A stretch of DNA of 64,000 nucleotides, from the NCBI RefSeq assembly GCF_024713945.1, contig NC_134684.1, positions 3,355,001-3,419,000 on the forward strand, read 5' to 3'. A program made the position numbers and the translations under genes. Positions 14,501 to 25,576 of this stretch are shown in pieces. The notes under the pieces were generated by a model. It ran no database searches. It had not been told where the DNA came from and worked only from the letters and a program-made list of their open reading frames with translations. The DNA comes from Dermatophagoides farinae. Its lineage: Eukaryota; Arthropoda; Arachnida; Sarcoptiformes; Pyroglyphidae. Positions within the stretch are counted from its first letter, which is position 1, and each line of letters begins with the position of its first letter.

Positions 14501-17500
14501 TAGAATTCTTTAAACAAAATCGTAGAATCGTAGAATGAATATACGAAAAAATTTTTTTTTTCGTTTGTTTGTTTGTTTCAATCCAATTTTCGCCACACAC
14601 AAAAAAAAATGAAAAAATTCAAATTTTCAGACGGAACCAAAAAAAAATATAAATAAATAAATGATGGTCATCGATTTTGGCAATATGGTCATCATCATTA
14701 TTATAATCAGTTGAGAAATATAACCAGAACAAACAAACAAAAAAAAAATACTGATGTTTTGAAATTGAAAATTTTGTCCAGTAAATGTGGGTATACATGA
14801 CTATTTTATTTTTTTTTCTCGGGCGATTGGTAAACATCCCATTAGATATTTTTGTTATACACAGGAATGAAAAAAAAATTTTTCGAAGTTTCTTATTTGA
14901 AGACGGCAAAATTTGTTCATGAAATAAGGAAAAAAAAACCAAATGGCCGGATCGGCAAATGTAAATAAAATTGGTATATATTTTTTTTCTATTTCATATT
15001 CTTGGTTTATTCCCAATAAACGGAAACTGAAAGTTTGCTTGACCACCACAAAAAACGATAGATGATGATGATGATTGAAAATACAGAATAAACAAAAAAA
15101 AAATGATGGATTTTGTGTGAGCACACACACAAAAAAAACGGACAGTAGTGGAGTAGTAGGAAAAAAAAGTGACATATATTGAAAGATTTCGAAATCAAAA
15201 GGGAATCGATATGAAAAGTGAACAGAACGAACAAACAAAAAAACAATATGTAATGCTGACTTTTGATTTGATTTCAATGGACAAATTGAAACTTTTGGTC
15301 AATCGTTATAGTTTGCTGTTACGCAAACATATTGATGATGAATCTATTTATTTCCGTCATAAACAAACCAAAAAAAAAAAAAAAACTGGATCATGAGCAA
15401 TTCCAAATGTATGATGAGAAAAAAATGAAATGAACAGTCAACTATAATTTGATAATATGTCATAAGTTGAATGGTCTTGCATCACACCACCATCCCACAA
15501 ATAAGTCAACAGCCATAATTTGTCAATGGTGGTGTGGTGAAAAAAAAAATTGTTTGAATATCGGCACAAAAAAAATAACCATGATAGACCATGTGTGTGT
15601 GTGTGTGTGTGTGTCCACCGAACACGGAATAGGAATTTAATCAAAGAATTGAAAAAAACACACACACACCCAATATTATTTTGATAAATCGAAATATTGA
15701 GCAACTGAACAAATGATCATTATCATCAACAAAATCTTTTCAAAATTGAATAAAAATCATCATCCAATTTATGAACGATTTTTTTATATCTCATTAAACA
15801 ATGAATAAAAATGAAATCAATTCATTATGCAATCATCATAGCCATAAGCCAATTATGAATACCAAATAAAATGACTAATCATCATAATCGATTTAATGAA
15901 TAAAAATATTCAAGAATTTGAGACAAAATTCCAATGAAATCAGAATATAAATCGCAAAAAAAAATAGCGACAAACACATAGACAGAAAGAAAGACAAATT
16001 GTGATGAATTTTTTTTTTCTTCTTTATAATACCCAAAACAACAAAGAATAATGATGATGATGACAGCCATCAACAAGACAGAACAAAAAACGAAGCAAGC
16101 AATTTGTCTTTTGCAACACATACACATACACACACAGCTGAAGAAAAATGATACATTGTCGCAATATTTATTTGTGAACATATTGTCATCACAATTGGCG
16201 ATGACATATCAAATATTCGATATGATGATGATGATGATGATGTCCAAACAAAACAAACAAAAAAGATTAGATTTTGATGTGTGTGATGAAAAAAAAAATA
16301 AAGGATGAGCCCAGGATTTATAATAATAAGTATTATTTATTTATAAGAACCAGTGGTCAGCGGTAGAAAACAGAGGAATATATTTTTGGTTATCATTATT
16401 GCCATTATCCTTCCAACAAAAAACAAAACAAAAAAAAAACAAGACTGTCCATTGGTCATATGGAAAAAAAAGACTAAACTTCAATGTTCAACGCCATTGT
16501 TGACGATTTTATTTATTATTTTTGATTTTCATTTTAATCGTAAAATAAACATCCAAGATGAAAGACGAAAGAAAAGAATGTTGTGTGTTATTTGACGGGC
16601 CAAGGAAAATTTTCATCAAATGTAAAAGCTAAATGTTTGAGAAAGAGAGAGGGAGAGAGAGAAAAAAAAAAACATTAACCCAGAAGAATTTTGAACCAGG
16701 AACAAAAAAAAGCAATCATTTGCAATATGGGTGTGCTGGTTCGATATATAAAAACGCAAGATAAAGATAAGATGATGTGGTAAGTATTCAGAAACAACCA
16801 CACGGAGAAATTGAGAAGGAAAAAAAATTCCAAAAAAAAACGATCCCAGAAAAAACCAAAAATTCATGTTCGCCAAAAACAACAACCGAACCAAACCAAA
16901 ATTTCCATTTCAATCAGTTGGCTGTTTTTTTTTTTTTTTGGTTGAGACAAACCAACCATCAAAATGCCCAAGGCCAACAACATGTGATTCATGTGGTTGG
17001 CGATGCAAATTGAAAACTTTTAACTTTGAAAGCTATGAATATGAAGAATTGAACTTTTTGAAAAAAAAAGAAAATCAAAGATATTCAATGTGGAAAAAAA
17101 AGTCGAACCAGAATAAACGCCGATCAAACACACACACACATAGTGTGTATATGTGATCCGATTAATTTAAATCAATCTAATTTTGTGAAATTCCTCATGG
17201 AACAAGGGCAGAATTCACATTGTTTTTTTTCCTCATTCTGTCTCGATAATTCTAATCAATTTTTGTTGTTGTTGTTGATGGTGTTAACACAACAAAGTGC
17301 ACACAACGATAGACAACAACAACAACAACAACAAGAACAAAAAAAAAAAGTTATGATTACACAAAGTGCCAAAACGATTACAATGAAAACAACCAAGTAT
17401 CGACAACAACAACAACGATGATGATGAGTAATGGATGCCTAGCAATCAATCCCTATAGGGGAATGATGCATCATTTTTTGGAACTCAAATGTGTCGAACA

Positions 17501-18051
17501 AACTCATGGACATGTTGTAGACAGTAGACATTCATCCCAATTTTATTAGTTTTCTTTTTTCAAAAGAAAATTTTCTTCAAGTTTTGTGATGAGATTAAAC
17601 AATATTATATAATATCATGATGATAATAATAATAATAATAACGACAAAAGACATGAATGTGAATGTGAATGATTAAGAAAAAGACCATTTTTTTTGGGCA
17701 AATCCAAGACATTGATGATGATTATTATGAGGATGATGGAACGTGATGAAATCTTTTCAATGTACAGAACTACCAACTAACTAAACATTGTGTTTCATTG
17801 TGTATGTGTGTGATCTATTAAATCTTTAAGATTGATTTAGATGTGGGTGTGAAAGAACAGACAAAAACAAAAACGAAGAAAAAAAATTCTCATTATATAA
17901 GCAGCTTATATATGATGATGATAAGGATAAGGATAAGGATACTGTTGAAAATTTGCAACCAAAATATTTCATTTCAACAATGTGTGTGTGTGTGTGTGTT
18001 TAAAATATATTAAAGAATCAAATCTAAATACAGAATAATTGTTCTACTTAC

Positions 18052-19452
18052 AAATCCATAGCCACGAGATTTACCAGTCTGACGATCAGTAATGACAACA
18101 GCTTCTTCAATATCGCCGAATGTTTCAAAAAATTGTCTTAATGATTTATCGGTAGTATGATATGGTAGACCACCGACAAATATTTTCGTAAATGTTGTAT
18201 CTTTCATTGGTTGATAATAATTATTATTATTATTATTATTATGATGATTATTTGTTGCCGATGTTGATGATGATGTTGTTGATGGTGATGATATTTGATG
18301 TTGATGATGATTATAATGATGATGATTATTTGAATGTGTCGATACGTTTATCGGTGGATGCATCACATTATTATTGGTCATTGTATTGTTGACCATATTG
18401 CTATTTGGTTGTTGCAAAGTTGTTGCTGTTGTTGTCGCTGTTGATGATGATGATGATGAATTTTTTGGTACCTGAAAATGATGATTATTATTATTATTAT
18501 TAATAACACTGGCACTATTCAATATTGGTGATAATGGTGTTGAAGTAATGCCGGAAGCAGTCACAATTAATGATGGCGATGATGATGTATTAATGGTTGA
18601 TGATTGTTGAGATTGTGGTGGTTGTTGTTGAGAATTTGGCAATAAAGGAGACGGTACTGGTGATGATGATGTTGATGTTGATGATGCTGTTGATGACGAT
18701 GATGCTGCTGCTGCTGATGTTGGCTTACCATTCACCGATAGATTTGTTTCATTCATAGCCATATCATTATTATTATTTCCGGCTACTTGTAGCTGCTGCT
18801 GCTGCTGATCATTATTGCCCATTGATGAATGTGATTTTGAATCTGTCATTGATGTTGGCGATGATGTGTAATTATTATTCAACTGATTACTAATTGTTGT
18901 AGAATTATTATCCATAGAATTTGTTGTCGATGATGATGTTATTGTAGAATTGATCAAAGTTGATGAAGACTGTTGATTATTATTATTGTTATTCAGATTT
19001 CCATTTGTCATATTCAAACTTTGGCTGTTATTATTGTTATTGTTGTTGTTGTGATGTGAATTTGAACCATTATAATGATGTTGATGATGTGAATTATTAT
19101 TATTATTATTATGGTGATGATGATGTTGATAATTGGTGTTTATTGTAGACTGTGAAAGTGTTGGTGGTGGTAGTGGTGGTGGCGGTGGTGGTATAGTACT
19201 AAATGATGACATTAACATATGATGATAATCATGAAATTGTTGTTGCGCTTGTTTAATTGAATAATGATCAATTCCGGAACCGGTAGCTGCTGAAGCAGCA
19301 GCTGCTGCTACTAATATAGCTGTAGTGTTATTTGATTGATGTTGTTGTTGTTGCTGTTGTTGTTGTTGATGTTGATGATGATGGTGATTAAGATGTTGAT
19401 GAAAATGATGATGGTGTGGATGATATTGATGATGCCATGCATTATTGGCCAT
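18052..19452 (-). CDS. RBM24/RBM38-like RNA-binding protein, first coding exon (partial gene)
   Basis: Single-RRM proteins of this family bind mRNA and control muscle splicing and transcript stability. The exon encodes 467 residues from the ATG at 19452 (context AAAACTATGG). It ends with a donor (GTAAGT at 18051-18046) in phase 0, right after the Gly-Phe of RNP1. Residues from about 417 to 467 match the RBM24/38 RRM: RNP2 is KIFVGGLP, followed by PYHTTD and [18 protein letters not shown], then RGYGF, with the intron where I recall the vertebrate gene having one. Residues 1 to about 415 are almost wholly His, Asn, Gln, Ser, Thr, Ala and Pro runs with no domain; vertebrate RBM24 has almost nothing before its RRM. 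The rest of the RRM and the C-terminus are not in the window. Reading through the donor would add only about a dozen residues. An upstream TTG in the same frame is not a likely start. Confidence 0.9.
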
Positions 19453-20739
19453 AGTTTTAGCTACCAAAGTGGCAGCTACCTTTTTTTTACTGTTGTGGTT
19501 GTGGCTGCTGTTTTTTGGATTTGTTCAATGTTTTTCACTTCCACTTTTATTTATTATTATCACCAGGTTTGATTTAATTTTGGTTTCAAATCAAAATTAT
19601 CCATTTCACATAAGAATCAGAGTGAACAACAACAACAACAAAAAAAAATTAGGCACCATATTATAAATAACAACAACAACAACAACAATAAAAATAGAAA
19701 TAACTGCAAAATAATGAAAAACAAAAACAAAAACAAAAGGCGACAACTGTGTTAATGGTTTGTTCGTATATATATTTTCTATGAATTAAATTGGATCATC
19801 ATCACAAGCACGAACACACACATACAAATGACAATTAATTTGATTTCGATCACTTATGAGATGGCTTAACATTTGATACTTTGTTTTGAAATGATGATCA
19901 TGATGATGATTCTCAAATTGTCGATAAAAATAACAATGACCAAAACATTATGGTGATATAATTGACCATCATTAACCATTGATTCCCATTAATTACACTG
20001 AAATGAATCATTTATTATGATCAGTGAATATTTGATGATTCAAAATTGGTTGAAACTAGAGAAAAAAAGAGATGTAAAAAAAATATGTAAAGAAACTTTA
20101 TTAGAAATCAAATATGATGAAAGTTTTTTTTTTGGGAAATTTTCCGAAAATCATAAACAATATTTTGTTCAATTATTTATTCTACGACAAATAATACGCA
20201 AAAAAAAATCCTTCGAGAATAACCAAAAAAAAAGTTGGGCTTCCAATTGTGAGCAATACACACTCGGGACCATTGTCCGTTTCTTAAACAAAAAACACAA
20301 TGAAAACTCTGAAACGAATAAAAAATAAAAAAAAAATTCTTAATTCTCAAAAGTTTCAAGTCAACAACAAAATTCTGGTCCAAAAAAAAAAATCCTCATC
20401 CACAAACCCTTATGGCAATGGATTGGTGATGCAATTAAATTTTTAGTGTTTGAAAAATTTATTTAAAAAATTTTTAAGTTTAATTTAGGATTGAAAAAAA
20501 AAGACTGACAAACAAACAAAAAAAATTTTTTTTTTTGTTTCAATGAAAAAAAAGGCACAAACATTAATCCATCACACACACACACACACATCAATATGGT
20601 AGTTTTTTTTATATTTGTCCATTTAATTGTGTATTAGTGGACCATTGTTGATAAAATGTTCGAAAAAAAAATAATTGAAAATGGTCAAAAAAAATAAAAT
20701 GAAAAATAATTGGTAAAAATCGTTACTTATTCGTGCGAA

Positions 20740-21020
20740 CCTTTTTCGTTATATGTGCATTAATTCATTGATGATGATTTTTTTTTTTTTTCATTGCATC
20801 GACCGTCCATTGAAATTCACCATTGCATTCATCGTAATGATGATTTGATGGAATGTTGGCCACGTCCATATATGGACGACATGAATGCACGGCACACACA
20901 CACAACATCAAGTTTAATCTATTAGTTTGTTGAAATGTGTACGATGATGATGATGATGGTACTCTACCGGGATATGCCGTATATTGTCAACAAATGTTGT
21001 CGTCAATGGTGTAATTAATT
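20740..21020. promoter_or_regulatory. Non-repetitive island with CArG-box palindrome, upstream of the RBM24/38-like gene
   Basis: CGTCCATATATGGACG at 20863-20878 is a perfect 16-bp palindrome containing CCATATATGG (20866-20875), an exact SRF/CArG consensus CC(A/T)6GG. GGAATG, the core of the TEAD/MCAT motif, lies just before it at about 20850-20855. An AT-rich homeodomain-like stretch follows near 21012-21030. The island is about 1.4 kb upstream of the RBM start codon. SRF and TEAD are muscle regulators and RBM24 is a muscle gene in vertebrates, so a promoter or enhancer role is a reasonable inference. Nothing in the sequence proves it. Confidence 0.35.
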
Positions 21021-21589
21021 ATTAATAATTTTGAAATATTTATTTTTCATACAAAATATTCAAAAGTTTCCAAAAAAAAAAAATAAAACATCAATTTATT
21101 CTCCAATCCAAAAGCCATCATCATCATGTTGTTGTTGTTGCTGCTGCTGCTTTTTAAATATCCATCTTATCTATAGAAATGGAAATATTACATAAAATGG
21201 ATAAAAAACATCGTTGAATCAACATCAACAACAACAACAACAAAAAAATTGGCCATAATAGCCAACAACAACAACAACAACAAAAAACCAGCCAAGAAAA
21301 AAAGAAAACATCCATAGAAACGATGATGATGATGATGGCCATGATGGTGCTTTACCAGAAAAAGAAAAAAAAAATATCCCAATAATGACCAGACCTTTTT
21401 CCACACACACACACATTTTTTTGTTGTTTTTCATTCATGTTCAAAATGAAAATTGTTTTTTTTTCTTTCTACCCAAAATGTGTATTTGTGTGTGTGTGTG
21501 TATGGGTTTTTCTCCCGTGTATGCCATCATAGTGGGGGCAAAAAAAAAACACAAACAAAAACAAACACCAGACGCACAATGGGCAGTCC

Positions 21590-21610
21590 AAAAAAAAAAA
21601 AAAAAAAAAA
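21590..21610. repeat. Poly(A) tract, 21 nt
   Basis: An uninterrupted run of 21 A residues without surrounding element structure. Confidence 0.9.
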
Positions 21611-21821
21611 TAGTTTCATACCAGATCTACTTGTGAGAACAAAAACAAAAACAAAAACAAAAAATTAATTTCTCTCCCCCACCTTCAGTTTTAATATCAG
21701 AGACGAAAAAAAAAAAAATTCACCAGAATATTATCCAAGCTATTACACTGATTGGACTTGGTTTATGTGCTGTTTGTCCAGGTTTTTTTTTTGGTTCATT
21801 GCTTCGGTTTCGTTTGCTTTA

Positions 21822-21848
21822 TGTGTGTGTGTGTGTGTGTGTGTGTGT
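21822..21848. repeat. (TG)n dinucleotide repeat
   Basis: Thirteen TG units. Shorter CA/GT tracts are numerous, for example near 1482, 5142, 15593, 17982, 37184 and 48697. Confidence 0.9.
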
Positions 21849-23424
21849 CAAAATCGGTCTCATAAACACAATAAAAAAAATGAAAATGAAAAAAAAAATT
21901 CTGTGGAAAATTGTATGGAGCAACAAAAAAAAAACCTAGATAGACTTTTGGGAATTGAAAATGCAACGATGATGATGATGATGATTGAAATGAAATTGAT
22001 GCAATATATTTACTTGAAACTCAAATTGCTAAAGCGACATAGAAATAGAGATATTAAATTGAAAAATTGTATTCAAACACGCAAAAAATTTCACACTGTC
22101 TTGCTTATGATGATGAAGGTCAATCCAATGAGATTCATTTGCTTTTCCGGTATTCTAAATAATAACCATCATCATTTGTGCTCTAAAAAAACTCAACACA
22201 CAACTCAAATTTTACAATTTCAATTTCAACAAATTAAAAAAAAAAACAGACAAACAAACAAAAAACTTCTTGAAATTCTTGATTCCTGTGAGAGAGAGAA
22301 AAAATGAATAGAAAAAAAATTCAATAATCCAACCGGACAGTGATGATGATGATAATAATAAAAAAACTTTTTATTTTAAATATTCCTATGATCATGGTCT
22401 TGCTGTTTTTTTTTTTGGACATAATGAATTTTATGGTCCACCATTAATGATGATGAAAAAAAAAGTTTGAATTTTTTTTTCCTTTCCATTTCTCTCTCTA
22501 TATTCTCTTTTCATAAACATATGGGCGTTTACAGTATGTGGTGGGCGTTTTTTTTTTTTTGGTCTAAATTATTTACCATAATTCGTACACACACACACAC
22601 AAACACATGAAGAAGATTAAAACTCAAAAATAGAGCAAGAATTTTTTTTTTTGCAATGAAAGATTCTTCAGTGACTTAAACGCACACACACACACACAGG
22701 AATGGCCATTATGAATTTAATTAATTTTGTGATAGCATAAAAAAAACGAGAAAAAGAAAGGGGTAATATATGAAACAAGCAAGCAAGCAAGCAAGCAAAA
22801 AAAAATATCGCTTTCCAAGTTATGAATATGAAATATTTGCTAATACCGACTAAACATATATGACAATGATAATGATGGTGTGTCTAAATCCAAGTAATGA
22901 AAATGATTACCAGTCTAAATATATATATGAATATTCTGTAGAATGGAGACAAGAGAATTCACATCACTAAAATGATGATGAAAATTATGGTTCAAAAAAA
23001 AAAAATTTTTTTGTCTGGTTCCAAATTTTTTTCTTATTATCATTGTATTAGCTCAGTTAGCTCTTATTTACAAGCTTTTTCTTTTCTTATTTTCTGGTTC
23101 TTAAAACATAAATTTTCACTAGAAAATAAAAATCAATTCTATGAAAAAAAGGATCTAGTTTCATCGTCATCATCATCATCATCATCGAATATTCTTCTGT
23201 GTGTGTGTGTGTTTGGAAAGAAAATTTGTTTTTGTTGTATAGATAAAATGAATGGCTTTAAACCAGTTAGTAATGGGTTGATAGAGAGAGAGAAAAAAAA
23301 TGATCCGTTTTTTTTTTGGAATACCGGATCCACTATCAACGAAATAACCATCATCATCATCATCATTATGTTGAAAATTTATGTGAATGTGAATTATTAT
23401 TGTTATGATTATATCCTGTCGACA

Positions 23425-23494
23425 CGCAACGCAACGCAACCAACCAACCGACAAACCAACCAACCAACAAACCAACAGACCGACAGACCTACCG
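23425..23494. repeat. Compound (ACGC/AACC/GACC)n repeat
   Basis: About 70 bp of ACGCA, ACCA, CGAC and AGAC tetra- and pentanucleotide variants. It is the longest member of the AACC/GGTT class in the window. Confidence 0.8.
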
Positions 23495-25562
23495 AACAAT
23501 AGCATTACATCATTCACATAAACAATTACAATATAAATATGATGATCAGGTGAACAAAATGACCGTGCATTTTATTATCCGCCTACACATCAGAAAAAAA
23601 AGGCAAAACTTTGTCCATGTTGATTTTCATCATTAATTAACAAACAAACAAAAAAAAATTCTTGTATATGCATCGTGTTGAAACAAAAAAAAAAAAAAAT
23701 TCAATGCCAATCACTTTAACACAAATCAAGTGTGTCTGTGGAAAAAAGCCAATCGACGACAAAGTAAAATTTTGGACAGCGATTATTTTAGAATTTTTTT
23801 TGTTGTTGTTTTCCATTATGGAATTTTTTTTTCATCATAAAAAAAATTGATGACGGTGTTGGTGGTGACCGTCATCAACAACGACGACGACAACGATGAT
23901 GATGATGGTAGTTGGAAGAATGAAAAAAAAAACAAAACAAAAACAAAAAAAAATTTTAAGCAGATTAAATTGTCAATTAGGCTAATTAGATTCGTGAATA
24001 GTGTAGCTAGAATGAATGAATGAATGAAGAGAAACACTGCCATTTTTTCCTTGTTGTGTTATATATGGCCATAACAAAATAAAAAAAACTTATCGCATAT
24101 GAGGTAGACAACAACAACAACAATAATAACGACAACAACAACAACAACAAAAACCTATAGAACAGTATAAAAGTGTGAAGGAAAATGTGGCCAGGAAATG
24201 AAAGAAAGAAAAAATTGGCCAGCCACAGTCAACATTGTTGTTCTGTCCTTTTTTTTATTGTTTTCCTTATTTTATTCTGAATTCCTGATTCCTTGAAACA
24301 AAGAACATATAATTTATATAGGCAAGAATAGGCAAGAATTCTATTGAGATAGGAATATCAAATGATGATGATGATGATGACTTGGAAGAAAAAAAAGCCT
24401 TGAAAGATTCAAAATCAAAGATTCTGTGGACCAACACGTCAGTGTCATTTTTATCTATACTTTATTACTTCAACCACTATCAGCGTTGGCGTGGTGCTCA
24501 TTTTTTTTTTTTGACTATCAGAAAACAGAAAAAAAACAATGGACGAAATTTTCAAAATTCTAATATGTGATGATTGGTGGTGGTCATCGGTTGTTGTTGT
24601 TTGGGAAAATTTTCAGAATTAATACAAACCTAAAATAATGATCGATTTGATCAATCAGTTGATATCTAATAATAATAATAATAATTAAATCCATTCACAT
24701 TAAAGCATAAATGTATAATGTGAATGTAAAAAAACAACAACAACGAAATTAGGCCAATGAAGAGAATTGAAAGAAACTAAAGAAAATTGTAGTGTACTGT
24801 AGTAGTAGTAAAAAACTCCTTGATCAATCAGAAAAAAAATCTGAAGAATTGTATGAACTGAACGAAAAAAAAGCATTTATCATGTTGAGATGTCAGGTTC
24901 AGAAGAATTTCATACAGAACACATGTGTATAATGTGTAGTGTACCAAGTAAATATAAAAAAAAACCACCATATTATTCAACAAAATTATATGGTTTGAGA
25001 GGAATTTCTTTTTCTGATTCATTTTGGATATATAATAATGATGAAAGGAACAAAAAAAAAATGGCTAGGTAAACCTGTATAACCGATGACATATAATTTT
25101 CATATATTTTAATAATGAATTGAGATTGAAAAAAAAGCTTGATGGTGAAGAAAAAAAGAATGGATTGAATTTCACAATCTCTGGACAATCAATGTAGTGC
25201 TTTACATCAGGGGTTTAATCATCAGTAGATGTCCAAATTTGACTATTCTATTGCCATAGAATAATATACAAGTCAAGCTGGCCATTAAGGGCTCATATCG
25301 ACAATATTAGACCATAAATAGAAATCTGGTTTCTCTCTGTATGGGTGTGTGTGTGAATGAATGAATGAAATGGTCCGATAGAAAATTGATAGATTCCAAT
25401 TTCGTTTTCTTCCTGGTATACATTCATACACACACACAAACACACACATGTACATTAACATTTGTTATTTTCAACCAAAAAGTATGACTGCCGAATGAAA
25501 AGTTGTCCAAAATAATAACCTAAATGGCTACCGATATATAGTGATCAATAGAGAGATCAATT

Positions 25563-25576
25563 GGCCAAATTTGGCC
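25563..25576. promoter_or_regulatory. Perfect 14-bp palindrome with second CArG-type motif
   Basis: GGCCAAATTTGGCC is a perfect palindrome containing CCAAATTTGG (25565-25574), which fits CC(A/T)6GG. It lies in one of the few non-repetitive stretches of the gene-poor region. Function is unknown; a chance occurrence is possible. Confidence 0.3.

Larger units (their letters stand above)
1..18051. other. Gene-free, microsatellite-rich DNA; probable large intron of the RBM24/38-like gene
   Basis: No open reading frame here shows a recognisable domain. The long ones are translations of ATC/GAT, CAA/TTG, CA/GT and A/T runs, giving poly-H, -D, -V, -C, -F or -K. The stretch lies directly downstream of the splice donor of the RBM24/38-like first exon on the minus strand. 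The remaining exons were looked for by eye as reverse-strand codons for the conserved second half of the RRM and were not found. It is therefore most simply part of a first intron longer than 18 kb, or that intron plus intergenic DNA. No tRNA, rRNA or transposase was recognised. Individual repeats and hairpins are listed separately. Confidence 0.5.

Noticed and set aside
15241-15396. Stretch with coding-like appearance (LTFDLISMDKLKLLVNRYSL)
   Set aside because: The codon pattern is less repetitive than its neighbours, but it is short, needs a non-ATG start to extend, ends in an A run and matches no known family.
18192-19148. Plus-strand ORFs opposite the RBM exon
   Set aside because: They are complements of the His/Asn/Ser codon runs in the real exon (giving poly-Y, -D, -M) and show no independent coding signal.
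21765-22307. 180-codon plus-strand ORF in the gene desert
   Set aside because: It contains TG, GAT and A-run microsatellites (poly-V/C, poly-M, poly-K), shows no domain, and its residues look like translated AT-rich DNA. Possible but unsupported.
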